Assembly: GCF_010378095.1 (NCBI RefSeq)
Contig: NZ_WNJL01000015.1
Location: 1 to 41,661 of the forward strand
Origin: Acidithiobacillus ferrianus
GTDB taxonomy: Bacteria; Pseudomonadota; Gammaproteobacteria; Acidithiobacillales; Acidithiobacillaceae
DNA length: 41,661 nt
Direction of reading: 5' to 3'
Shown here: positions 1 to 7,406 of the stretch, in pieces
How positions within the stretch are numbered: position 1 is the first letter of the stretch
How the letters are laid out: each line of letters begins with the position of its first letter
Position numbers and translations under genes: made by a program
The notes under the pieces: generated by a model
Seen by the model: only the letters and a program-made list of their open reading frames with translations
Databases searched by the model: none
Told to the model about the DNA's origin: nothing

Positions 1-178
1 CCTTGTTACCAAAGTAGTAGCGGATCATTGAGATATTGGCACCAGCCTTCTTAGCGATCAGCCGGGTTGTAACTCGGTGGTAATCGTCAGCAAGAAAACA
101 ATCCAATGCCGCCTTTACAAGACGCCCCCTTACTGTCGCTGGCGTGTCGAGATTGTGGCTGAGCATGAGTCGCTCCAT
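1..178 (-). CDS. TetR-family transcriptional regulator, N-terminal part (runs off window)
   Basis: The minus strand from the ATG at 178 reads an open N-terminus of at least 59 residues that matches the DNA-binding end of TetR-family repressors: a first helix with a Gly-Arg-Leu-Val-Lys-Ala-Ala stretch, then a helix-turn-helix containing TTRLIAKKAGANISMI and the family hallmark YYFGNK just before the window edge. TetR proteins are dimeric repressors whose C-terminal domain binds a small ligand; that domain lies outside the window, so the ligand cannot be guessed. An in-frame GTG at 199 would add seven residues, but no good ribosome site precedes either start. The gene is divergent from the DUF2239/carotenoid-oxygenase pair, and the inverted repeat at 338-372 lies between them, the usual place for a TetR operator. 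Confidence 0.8.
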   Translation of the reverse strand, partial: MERLMLSHNLDTPATVRGRLVKAALDCFLADDYHRVTTRLIAKKAGANISMIRYYFGNK

Positions 179-337
179 GTTCTCGTAGCGAACACTCACC
201 ACAAGGCTATCTATGCCTTGCTATTCCCAAGCCTGTAGCTGCAATTGTGTTTATATGGTGTCACCAAGGTCGATCTGACTGACCCGTCGTAGGCTTGGAG
301 TCGCTGTTGATCGATGACTTCGCTAGGCAGCGATATT

Positions 338-372
338 TACCCGGATGTTATTGACATTATTTTATCCGGGTA
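338..372. promoter_or_regulatory. Perfect 9-bp inverted repeat, probable TetR operator over a -35 box
   Basis: TACCCGGAT at 338-346 is repeated in reverse as ATCCGGGTA at 364-372 with a 17-base AT-rich spacer. A perfect -35 hexamer TTGACA (351-356) sits inside the spacer, pointing toward the gene that starts at 410; the matching -10 is weak (TAAGTT at 374-379). A dyad over a promoter between a TetR gene and a divergent operon is the classic operator layout. That this TetR protein binds here is inference. Confidence 0.55.
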
Positions 373-409
373 TTAAGTTGGGGATTGCTTCAGCTTCGAG
401 GTCAATGCA

Positions 410-1081
410 GTGATACCCATATTCTCTAATTTCTACACAGCCTTCAACGGTCATCGACGTATTGCGTCGGGTTCGCTGGAAACGGTTGCCTTGGTGGTTA
501 AGCAGGCAATCGACAGTGGATCTGCCGACCCTGTCTTGATTTTTGATGACACCACCGGGCGCTCGATCGACATCGATACGAGAGGATCGGACCAGGAGAT
601 GTTGGCTCGTCTGGCGCAACCGACTATAACCAATGGTCGTGCTGAGGCAGCACAGTCTGGGTGTCTTCTTCAATCGGCTCCCGACCCGGTCGACGCTGCC
701 GCTCAAGTGAGCGAGCCCCGCGGTCGTGGGCGTCCAAAGCTGGGCGTGGTAGCCCGCGAAGTCACATTGCTGCCACGCCACTGGGAATGGCTGACAACCC
801 AACCCGGCGGAGCCTCCGTGGCGCTACGCAAACTGGTTGAAGAAGCAAAACGAACCTATGGGGAGAAAGACATGCGCCGCAAAGCACAGGAGCGCGCCTA
901 CCATTTCATGTCGGCGATGGCCGGAGACATGCCCAGTTTTGAGGAGGCTACGCGCGCGCTTTTTGCAAACGATCAGTCACGCTTGCGCGAACTGGTTGCC
1001 GCGTGGCCCAAAGACGTGCGCGATCACTCAATCGCGCTCGCTTCTGGAGATATCCACGATGCTTGCCCGACAACAGGCTGA
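410..1081 (+). CDS. DUF2239 family protein
   Basis: This 223-residue protein has the features of the DUF2239 family: an N-terminal YTAFNGHRRIASG stretch (residues 9-21), PVLIFDDTTGR (41-51), and a conserved block starting GRGRPKLGVVAREVTLLPRH near residue 105, followed by QPGGASVALRKLVEEA. The AT-hook-like GRGRPK element and the helical C-terminus suggest nucleic-acid contact, but no biochemical role is established for the family to my knowledge. The GTG start at 410 is chosen because CGAGG ends eight bases upstream and no in-frame ATG is close. The carotenoid-oxygenase gene begins 16 bases after the stop, so the two are probably cotranscribed from the promoter region with the inverted repeat. 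Confidence 0.8.
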   Translation: MIPIFSNFYTAFNGHRRIASGSLETVALVVKQAIDSGSADPVLIFDDTTGRSIDIDTRGSDQEMLARLAQPTITNGRAEAAQSGCLLQSAPDPVDAAAQVSEPRGRGRPKLGVVAREVTLLPRHWEWLTTQPGGASVALRKLVEEAKRTYGEKDMRRKAQERAYHFMSAMAGDMPSFEEATRALFANDQSRLRELVAAWPKDVRDHSIALASGDIHDACPTTG

Positions 1082-1097
1082 TAGGGGGACAACGAAC

Positions 1098-2432
1098 ATG
1101 GCTGCAATGAACTTGAACTCCGGTGCGTTGGCACCCATCGTAAATGAAGTCGATTGTGGCGTTCTTCCCGTTACTGGAACGATTCCGCAAGATCTCAACG
1201 GTGTACTGGTACGCAATGGTCCCAACCCGTTGCGTGGTCGTTTCGAAGGAAATGATATGCCGTTGGACTGGTGGCCGGAAGCTGCGATGTTTCATGGAAT
1301 TTCATTTCAAGACGGTCGCGTTACGGGCTATCGTAACCGCTGGGCTCGCACGCAGCGATGGGCAAACGTGTACGATCCGGACCTCGCACCGTCTTTACTC
1401 GATACGAATCCGAACGTCGGCGTTCTCCATCACGCCGGCGAAATATTGGCGCTGTCGGACGGCGGTGCCCCGCTTGCTATTACGGCTGAACTCGAAACTC
1501 TCGGAGCAACTCGTCGTCACTCGGGACTGGCAGACGGCATGACTGCACATCCCAAGGTCGACCCGCAGACAGGCGAACTCATCACCTTTCGAGCCGATTG
1601 GAAAAAACCGTTTTTGCGCTATGGGGTGACAGACGCAAAAGGTACGCCAAGCGTCGACGTTGAAATCGAACTGTCGTTTCCGTCAATAATGCACGATATA
1701 GCGATTACTGCTACCCGCAGTATCCTGCTTGACCTTAATGTTGCGTATGACTTCTCGATGCTATCCCGTGGTTATCGCATGCCATTGCGTTGGCACGACG
1801 ATCGTAAAGCACGGCTCGGTGTCATTCCTCGTCATGGCGGCGATATGCGTTGGTTTGAAGTAGCACCGTGCTTTATCCTGCATGTGGTGAATGCGCACGA
1901 CGCAGATGAGTCGACGGTTGTTCTGGATGCCGTTCGATATCCCCGATACTTGCGTCTCTCGGACAACGGTGCAGCTTTTGAGGACAACCCGCTCGGAGTT
2001 CTGTGGCGCTATGTCATAGACCTTCGCAGGGGAACCGTGACCGAAAAGCAGATTGATGATATCGGTATCGAGCTGCCTCGCATCAACGAAGGCCGAACAG
2101 GCCGTCCCTACCGGTTTCTCTACGCTGCGCAGCAGCCGACCAATACTGAGATTCGAGGCATCGTTCGCTATGATCTCTGCTGCGGTTCGATGCAGAAATA
2201 TAGGGTTCCAGAAGGTGACCAAAACAGCGAACCGGTGTTCGTACCGCGTCCAATCGCCTCTAGTGAAGACGATGGCTGGCTGCTCGTTTGTGTCTACCGC
2301 GAGGCAACGGATACCAGTGATCTGGTAATCCTTGACGGCCGGAATATTGACGGCGATCCGATAGCGACAGTACATCTGCCCAGGCGAATTCCCGCAGGAT
2401 TTCACGGGGCATGGCTGCCAAAGGCTTGCTAA
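1098..2432 (+). CDS. Carotenoid oxygenase (RPE65/lignostilbene dioxygenase) family protein
   Basis: The 444-residue product belongs to the carotenoid cleavage oxygenase family: non-heme Fe(II) enzymes with a seven-bladed propeller that cleave a double bond in carotenoids, apocarotenoids or stilbenes with O2. The N-terminus carries the family signature LVRNGPNP (37-44) and AMFHG. The four expected iron-ligand histidines are visible in their usual contexts: GMTAHPKVDP (H151), SIMHDIA (H199), CFILHVVNAHD (H262, or less likely H267) and GFHGAWLP near the end (H436). The start at 1098 is set by AGGGGGA eight bases upstream; the frame is open further upstream, but that part overlaps DUF2239. The substrate cannot be read from sequence, and no carotenoid biosynthesis gene is in the window. 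Length is normal for bacterial members. Confidence 0.88.
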   Translation: MAAMNLNSGALAPIVNEVDCGVLPVTGTIPQDLNGVLVRNGPNPLRGRFEGNDMPLDWWPEAAMFHGISFQDGRVTGYRNRWARTQRWANVYDPDLAPSLLDTNPNVGVLHHAGEILALSDGGAPLAITAELETLGATRRHSGLADGMTAHPKVDPQTGELITFRADWKKPFLRYGVTDAKGTPSVDVEIELSFPSIMHDIAITATRSILLDLNVAYDFSMLSRGYRMPLRWHDDRKARLGVIPRHGGDMRWFEVAPCFILHVVNAHDADESTVVLDAVRYPRYLRLSDNGAAFEDNPLGVLWRYVIDLRRGTVTEKQIDDIGIELPRINEGRTGRPYRFLYAAQQPTNTEIRGIVRYDLCCGSMQKYRVPEGDQNSEPVFVPRPIASSEDDGWLLVCVYREATDTSDLVILDGRNIDGDPIATVHLPRRIPAGFHGAWLPKAC

Positions 2433-2983
2433 ACCACCGTGAAGGTATTTCCCATGCAGCCTTGTGCGCTGGTCAGTCACGTGCAAATTCTTGAATATAG
2501 CCAATTGACGTATACTCATATTGGCCATCCAAGCGCCTGTGAGCGGTGCCTGGCGCTTAGCCAGAGCCGCCCGCCTTGGCCTGACGCGAACAATTGCCCG
2601 CAGGCTTCCGATGATTTTGTGTGGTCAGAGCCGGAAACACTCGAACGCTGTATTTTCAGGAAAAGTTTTCATTTGACCATTTGTCTTGGCCTCTTAACCC
2701 GATTTCCCGTTCCACTGGATCTACGCTGCAATTTGCCAGCCAAATTGATACAAGCTGTCGCATCCACTCAGAATGGCAAAAAACGGCTGTCGAATTGACA
2801 GATGAATCATGTGCATTCTCAATAACTGAATGAACTACCACGAACTGTTTTTTGCGCTGATTATTCGCACTATTCCAAGAGTGGTGGGTTAGCGCACGTC
2901 GTAATAAAAAAGCAACCCGCCCCATGAGGCGGGTTTTTTGTATCCGCCTTCTGGATTTTCCCCACTACGCACAGGAGCGCGTT
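2433..2983. other. AT-rich gene-free stretch
   Basis: Between the carotenoid-oxygenase stop and the NTF2-like start no reading frame on either strand resembles a known protein; the open frames have uneven composition and no ribosome sites. The only clear element is the hairpin terminator at 2914-2939. Composition is more AT-rich than the surrounding genes. It could be a degraded gene, but nothing recognisable remains. Confidence 0.5.
2914..2939 (+). terminator. Rho-independent terminator hairpin
   Basis: AACCCGCC (2914-2921) pairs perfectly with GGCGGGTT (2928-2935) around a six-base loop CCATGA and is followed by a run of T to 2939; an A-run precedes it, so it could work on both strands. 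It ends 44 bases before the NTF2-like start. No intact gene lies close upstream: the carotenoid-oxygenase stop is about 480 bases away, so it may belong to a lost gene. Confidence 0.75.
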
Positions 2984-3373
2984 ATGCAACCACACGAACT
3001 CAAACAAGTTATTGAAGCCGCTGATCAGGCAATAAGCTGCGGAGACTTCGATTCCCTGATGGACTTTTATGCCGAGGATGCCACACTGGTGGTGCGGCCT
3101 GGCTTGAACGTGAGTGGCAAGCAACATATCAGGCAGGCGTTTAGCGCGATAGCAGAGTATTTCAACCATAGCCTCGTGGTTAAACAGGGCGATAGCAAGT
3201 TATTGAAGCTGATGATACGGCACTGGTTGTCGCACAAACTCTCCTCAGTGCAGAACCGAAACCTGGTGAGGACTTTGACTTTGCAATGGCAAGGTGCGCA
3301 ACCTACGTATTTAAGCGAGATACTGGAAACGTCTGGCGCTGCGTCATCGATAACTCATATGGAACCGATCTGA
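2984..3373 (+). pseudogene. NTF2-like (SnoaL/DUF4440-type) gene, frameshifted
   Basis: Starting at ATG 2984, with AGGAG six bases upstream, the first ~70 codons encode a cystatin-like NTF2 fold start: ELKQVIEAADQAISCGDFDS, then FYAEDATLVVRPG and GKQHIRQAF, typical of small SnoaL/DUF4440 proteins. After KQGDS (near 3191-3198) the similarity jumps to another frame, where it continues [20 protein letters not shown] and ends [22 protein letters not shown] single missing base near 3195 explains the jump. The original frame runs on to a stop at 3373 with unrelated residues. The second frame has no stop after the NTF2 part and continues into the P-loop protein, so the ancestral stop is lost too. A sequencing error is the main alternative for the shift. 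Confidence 0.72.
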
Positions 3374-3873
3374 TCCGCTCAGAGCCGGAAGCCGTCCTAC
3401 ATCTGGTATGCGGAAAAATTGGGGCAGGAAAATCTACACTATCGCAACAGTTATCCGCGAATCAGAGAACCATTCTCGTTAGTGAAGACGTTTTGCTCTC
3501 TAAGTTGTATCCGGGCCAAATAAAATGTTTGGCCGATTATGTACGGTGTACGGATCATTTACGCAACGCGCTCGGCGATCATATTGAAGCACTGCTGCGA
3601 GCTGATCTGTCTGTGGTGCTAGACTACCCAGCCAATACACTAAGCAGCAGGCAATGGGCCAAGGGAATATGCGAGAAAGCGGAGGTTGCCCATCAACTGC
3701 ATTACCTTGATGTGCCCGATGCAGTCTGTAAGGCGCGTTTACATGAGCGCAATGCTTCTGGAACGCATCCGTTCGCCACAAGTGATGCTGAATTTGATCA
3801 GATCACCAAACATTTTGTCCCTCCATCTCCAGACGAGGCAATGAATATCATTTTGCATCAGTTCGGCAAATAG
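3286..3873 (+). CDS. P-loop ATP-binding protein (zeta-toxin/kinase-like AAA family), fused to the NTF2 remnant
   Basis: From the first in-frame ATG (3286) the frame gives 195 residues. Residues 1-30 are the tail of the NTF2-like domain; the ATPase proper starts at [16 protein letters not shown] with a Walker A motif GKIGAGKS at 43-50. Downstream, [10 protein letters not shown] and [16 protein letters not shown] followed by GTHPF are features of small P-loop kinases related to zeta-toxin and chloramphenicol-phosphotransferase-like proteins, which are usually free-standing and begin with Met at the position that is Val (GTC) here. The natural start therefore seems lost and the ORF exists only as a fusion with the preceding gene. 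The substrate is unknown. The protein may not be made, because the upstream reading frame is broken. Confidence 0.6.
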   Translation: MARCATYVFKRDTGNVWRCVIDNSYGTDLIRSEPEAVLHLVCGKIGAGKSTLSQQLSANQRTILVSEDVLLSKLYPGQIKCLADYVRCTDHLRNALGDHIEALLRADLSVVLDYPANTLSSRQWAKGICEKAEVAHQLHYLDVPDAVCKARLHERNASGTHPFATSDAEFDQITKHFVPPSPDEAMNIILHQFGK

Positions 3874-3874
3874 A

Positions 3875-4339
3875 CTTGGCGCCTGCGGATTTGGATGTCA
3901 GGGCAGTCCAGGTTCACTCGTGGGCGATGGACTGATGGTCGCGGCTATCGTCATTTGCGGTTTCGGTTATGCCGAAGGGGGTCGACTTTCTCGCAGCCTT
4001 GGCAGTTGGCAAGTGATCTGCTGGGCACCGGTTTTGTCCTTACCGTTAATGTTGCCACTGGCTATCGTGAAACTTCCGTCCGTCGGACATACGATATCGG
4101 GCTCCGCTTGGGTCGGTTTGGCCTACATAACGCTGTTTAGCATGCTGGTGGGTTTCTTCTTTTGGTACTGGGGACTGGCACAAGGCGGGGTCACCGCAGG
4201 GAGTCAGTTGCAATTATTACAACCATTTTTTGGTCTTATGCTTGCGGCGCTTCTGCTCGGCGAAGCCGTTGACCTCACGATGATCGCGACAACGGTTGCG
4301 GTCATTCTCTGTGTCGCCGGAACTCGACGATTTGCGTGA
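3875..4339 (+). pseudogene. EamA (drug/metabolite transporter) gene, C-terminal half only
   Basis: The frame after the kinase stop encodes roughly the second EamA repeat of a ten-helix DMT-family permease: a helix around MVAAIVICGFGYAEGG, the segment SWQVICWAPVLSLPLMLPLA, then WVGLAYITLFSMLVGFFFWY and QLQLLQPFFGLMLAALLLGE, a conserved end of EamA domains. Full members have about 290 residues and two such repeats; here only about 145 codons remain and the first repeat is absent. The homology begins within about 30 bases of the kinase stop codon, so a deletion or recombination junction lies near 3875-3905. A GTG at 3920 could start a truncated protein, but no convincing ribosome site is present. 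Confidence 0.75.
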
Positions 4340-4571
4340 CTTAATTGCACGTCTCCAGGGCATACCCCCCCCAACATACTTTTTGGAATAACACCCAGAC
4401 GACTCGATAAAATCGTCGGGCAAGTGGCGACTATTTCATATCCTTTTCCTTGCCGTCCATCTGCGGCGCTGTACTGAATCTCCTACGAATGGCATCGCTT
4501 GCGCTTGGACCTGGCTCGACGAGACTGTGTCGCCAGTTCTGTTGTTTAGGAGGCTCCCAGTGGAGGTTGCA

Positions 4572-4793
4572 ATGTCAGCCGTACGCCCAGAACCCATGCC
4601 AGTTGCAGGAACCAGCGCGGCTCACCCTGTGCAGGCTTTGGGCGGTTTGGATATTATGCTGCGCATAATGGACGGACGGCTTCCACCACCCGCCTTTGCA
4701 GAGTTCTGTGTTTGGTGCTCCCCGCATCATGGGGCGAAAGCCGCCGTTCCTAACTTTGTTGTGTATCTATCCACGGAGAATGTAAATGTCTGA
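4572..4793 (+). pseudogene. N-terminal fragment of a PaaI-type hotdog thioesterase
   Basis: ATG 4572 is preceded by a good ribosome site TGGAGG (4561-4566). About 45 codons encode a stretch (HPVQALGGLDIMLRIMDGRL followed by PPPAFAE) that resembles the N-terminus of PaaI/YbgC-like acyl-CoA thioesterases, where a 'Gly-Gly-Leu ... Met-Asp-Gly ... Pro-Pro-Pro' pattern precedes the hotdog domain. After that the frame loses all resemblance and runs out at 4793, just inside the ketoacyl-synthase gene. The hotdog core is missing. The bases from 4340 to 4571 between the EamA remnant and this fragment hold nothing recognisable. The identification rests on pattern memory only. Confidence 0.4.
4653..4669. 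promoter_or_regulatory. 7-3-7 perfect palindrome, operator-like
   Basis: ATTATGC, spacer TGC, GCATAAT form a perfect 17-base dyad 117 bases before the ketoacyl-synthase start. Size and symmetry fit a helix-turn-helix dimer site, but it lies inside the coding frame of the thioesterase fragment, so chance or coding constraint is possible. Confidence 0.3.
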
Positions 4794-6036
4794 TAAGCGA
4801 CGGGTCGTTATTACTGGCCTTGGAGTAGTCTCGCCAGTTGGAATTGGCGTTAAGGAAAACTGGCAAAATATCGTCATGGGCCATAGCGGAATTGGGTATG
4901 TAACCGGCTTCGATGCAAGTGGTTATTCAGCACGTATCGCTGGGGAGGTCAAAGGTCTAGAGTCTTCTAGGTACATATCTGAAAAAATGGCGCGCCATAT
5001 TGACCGTTTCGCTCTTCTTGGATTAGTGGCAAGTATTGAGGCATTGGAAGACTCGGGTCTCGAAGTGACAGAGGCAAATGCCGAGCGTATCGGTACATAT
5101 ATTGGTTCCGGCATTGGGGGCACGAAAACCATCGAAGAGACAGCGTTAATAGTCAGCAATAAAGGTCCACGCCGAGTTTCTCCGTTCTATGTACCATCTG
5201 CAATTATAAATATACTCTCGGGTCACCTGTCTATTATGTATGGATTAAAAGGCCCGAATCTTGCCATGGCTACCGCATGTACTACTGCGACGCACTCCAT
5301 CGGCGAAGCAGCTCGGATCATAGAGTATGGTGATGCCGATGTTATGGTGGCGGGCGGGGCGGAGGCTCCAATTACACCAAGTAGCATGGCTGGATTTGGC
5401 AATGCCAAGGCATTGGCTACGCGTAACGACAGCCCGGAAAGCGCGAGTCGTCCGTGGGACATGGATCGTGACGGTTTTGTGCTTGGCGAAGGTGCTGGCG
5501 TACTCGTATTGGAGGAACTTGAACATGCGCGTCGACGCGGTGCCAATATCTACACCGAATTGGTTGGCTTTGGCATGAGTGGCGATGCCTATCATATAAC
5601 GAGTCCATCAGAGAACGGCGATGGAGCAATGCAGTGTATGCGCAACGCACTACGTAACGCTGGTGTAAATTCGAATGATGTGCAATATGTCAATGCACAC
5701 GGCACGTCGACACAGTTAGGCGATCTCGCAGAAACAGTCGCCTTCAAGACCTTGTTTGGTAAGTACGCATACAAAATTGCAATCAGCTCGACCAAATCGA
5801 TGACCGGGCATTTGCTGGGTGCATCCGGCGGTGTTGAGGCTGTATATACCGCACTTGCCATCCACCATCAGATCGCGCCGCCCACGGCCAATCTCACCAC
5901 TCCGGATCCGCAGTGCGATCTCGATTATGTATCTAGCGGTGCGCGTGAAATGAAAATCGATGTCGCACTATCCAATTCCTTCGGTTTCGGCGGGACCAAC
6001 GGAACACTGGCATTCCGCGGTTTACGATGGGGATGA
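4786..6036 (+). CDS. Beta-ketoacyl-ACP synthase, FabF (KAS II) type
   Basis: This 416-residue thiolase-fold enzyme catalyses decarboxylative Claisen condensation of malonyl-ACP with an acyl primer. N-terminal RRVVITGLGVVSPVG is typical FabF. The catalytic Cys is C165 in TACTTATHS, the two active-site His are H305 (NAHGTST) and H342 (TGHLLGA), with the conserved Lys K337 in STKSMTGH. The C-terminal SNSFGFGGTNG is also present. GGAGAA at 4774-4779 supports the start at 4786. No ACP, FabG, FabD or other fatty-acid synthase gene adjoins it, so it is probably an accessory KAS and not the housekeeping fabF. An SDR gene follows 0.5 kb downstream and a thioesterase scrap precedes it, hinting at the remains of a lipid or polyketide-like cluster. 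Codon use is less GC-rich than in the core genes of the window. Confidence 0.92.
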   Translation: MSDKRRVVITGLGVVSPVGIGVKENWQNIVMGHSGIGYVTGFDASGYSARIAGEVKGLESSRYISEKMARHIDRFALLGLVASIEALEDSGLEVTEANAERIGTYIGSGIGGTKTIEETALIVSNKGPRRVSPFYVPSAIINILSGHLSIMYGLKGPNLAMATACTTATHSIGEAARIIEYGDADVMVAGGAEAPITPSSMAGFGNAKALATRNDSPESASRPWDMDRDGFVLGEGAGVLVLEELEHARRRGANIYTELVGFGMSGDAYHITSPSENGDGAMQCMRNALRNAGVNSNDVQYVNAHGTSTQLGDLAETVAFKTLFGKYAYKIAISSTKSMTGHLLGASGGVEAVYTALAIHHQIAPPTANLTTPDPQCDLDYVSSGAREMKIDVALSNSFGFGGTNGTLAFRGLRWG

Positions 6037-6042
6037 TGAACG

Positions 6043-6466
6043 ATGACCAGTCTTCTTCCGGGAGTTTTGGTCGGTGTATTCGTGCTTCTCGCGCTCATCC
6101 ATGTTTATTGGGCTCTTGGGGGCCAGCGCATCAAAATTGCTGCGATTCCTGAAGTGGAAGGTCGCCCGGCGTTTGTTCCGTCGCGTCTCGGGACACTTGG
6201 CGTCGCTTTAGCCCTTCTTGTATGTGCGTGGCTGGTGGCTGCCGCGTCCGGCGTTGTGCGTACCTCTCTGCCCCAGCAAGTTCTTTGCTGGTTCATGTTT
6301 GGGTTGGCGCTCGTGTTTTTTTGTTCGCGCCATGGGTGATTTCCGCTTGGTTGGATTTTTCAAGACAGTTACCGGTACGCGCTTCGCTCGCCTCGATAGC
6401 ACCGTCTTCTCCCCGCTATGCCTGGCTATGGCCATCGGGATATTTGTCATTGGATGCACCCATTGA
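6043..6466 (+). pseudogene. DUF3995 membrane protein gene, frameshifted in a T7 run
   Basis: From ATG 6043, six bases after the KAS stop, the frame encodes a hydrophobic protein with HVYWALGG (a DUF3995 feature), RPAFVPSRLGTL and two membrane helices. At a seven-T run (6316-6322) the frame changes: read straight through, the protein ends at 6339 after 98 residues. Removing one T continues [19 protein letters not shown] and then [18 protein letters not shown] with a last helix to a TGA at 6464-6466, the standard DUF3995 C-terminus. Full length would be about 140 residues with four helices. Homopolymer slippage, a real mutation or a sequencing error are all possible. The function of DUF3995 is unknown. 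Confidence 0.75.
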
Positions 6467-6480
6467 ATAGCCCAAGTTCA

Positions 6481-6510
6481 TTTCTGGCTGTTATAGCTAT
6501 AAGCCAGAAA
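6481..6510. repeat. Inverted repeat with nested palindrome before the SDR gene
   Basis: TTTCTGGCT (6481-6489) pairs perfectly with AGCCAGAAA (6502-6510), nine base pairs with a 12-base loop. A perfect 12-base palindrome TTATAGCTATAA (6491-6502) occupies the middle. No T-run follows on either strand, so it is not a canonical terminator; it could be an operator or an RNA hairpin in the leader of the SDR gene that starts at 6583. Confidence 0.45.
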
Positions 6511-6582
6511 AGCACTGGAAATTAATTACAAATGGCATGAATTGTCTAAATTTGTGTGCTCTTTGGTATGCGGAGGTGTAAG

Positions 6583-7374
6583 TTGATTAATTACAAAGGC
6601 ACGGCATTGGTTACCGGTGCGTCATCCGGTATCGGCGCATCATTTGCGCGCGTACTTGCCGAGCGCGGCATGGATGTTGTCCTGGTTGCCAGATCCATGG
6701 AAAAACTTGAGGCATTAGCAGTTGAATTAGCCCGCAAGTACAGCATAAGGGCCGATGCAATAAGTATTGATTTGAATGACCCGGGCGGAGCAGATCGGCT
6801 GTTCCACGAAACCGAAGCGCGTGGAATCCAGGTGACCATGCTCATCAACAACGCGGGCTTCGCAACCTACGGTCCTTTCGAAACACTCGATCCGGCGCGC
6901 GAACAGGCGCAGATCATGGTAAACGTGTGTGCTCTAACAGGGCTGGCCCGCCTCTACCTGCCGGATCTCCTCAAAAATCCAGGATCGGCGATGGTTAATG
7001 TCGCATCCACTGCCGCATTTCAACCTCTCCCATATATGGCGGTGTATGGTGCTACCAAGGCCTTCGTCCTGTCCTTCAGTGAAGCTCTATGGGCGCAGTT
7101 CCAGGGAACCAACGTCAGCGTTCTAGCACTCTGCCCTGGCCCGGTAAAAACCGGTTTCGCGGAAATCGTGGGTGCGGCAGAGGCGGTGGTCGGAAAGCAG
7201 GATTCGCCAGAATTTGTTGTGCGCAAGGCGCTGCGTGCGCTGGAAAATGGAAATAGCTTTACTATCCCACGCCTGAGCCAATATTTGCTGTCCGGCTTGT
7301 CACGGTTACTTCCACGGCATATGGTGGCAAGCATCAGCGGGAGGGTGCTTCGGCCTCGCACAGTCACAACCTGA
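6583..7374 (+). CDS. Short-chain dehydrogenase/reductase (SDR) family oxidoreductase
   Basis: The 263-residue Rossmann-fold protein has all classical SDR marks: cofactor motif TGASSGIG (11-18), NNAG (89-92), catalytic Ser142 (VASTAAF), and YGATK with Tyr155 and Lys159, then PGPVKTGF. The TTG start at 6583 is preferred because GGAGG (6572-6576) lies six bases upstream; the longer GTG (6556) and ATG (6568) starts would put that site inside the coding region. Arg36 and Ser38 after the second strand (VLVARS) suggest NADP(H). It resembles the subgroup often annotated as DltE- or ketoacyl-reductase-like. Its substrate is not predictable, though the upstream KAS gene makes a 3-oxoacyl substrate plausible. 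It converges with the next gene. Confidence 0.88.
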   Translation: MINYKGTALVTGASSGIGASFARVLAERGMDVVLVARSMEKLEALAVELARKYSIRADAISIDLNDPGGADRLFHETEARGIQVTMLINNAGFATYGPFETLDPAREQAQIMVNVCALTGLARLYLPDLLKNPGSAMVNVASTAAFQPLPYMAVYGATKAFVLSFSEALWAQFQGTNVSVLALCPGPVKTGFAEIVGAAEAVVGKQDSPEFVVRKALRALENGNSFTIPRLSQYLLSGLSRLLPRHMVASISGRVLRPRTVTT

Positions 7375-7406
7375 AAACTACGCAATAGCTCGTTCTGCTT
7401 TCAGGT
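7369..7406. terminator. Possible bidirectional terminator hairpin between convergent genes
   Basis: ACCTGAAA (7369-7376) pairs with TTTCAGGT (7399-7406), an 8-bp stem with a 22-base loop spanning the 31-base gap between the convergent SDR and membrane-protein genes. The long loop and lack of a T-run beyond the stem make termination uncertain. Confidence 0.3.

Noticed and set aside
2439..2833. Short open frames after the carotenoid-oxygenase gene
   Set aside because: No family resemblance, no ribosome site, and biased composition; not reported as genes.
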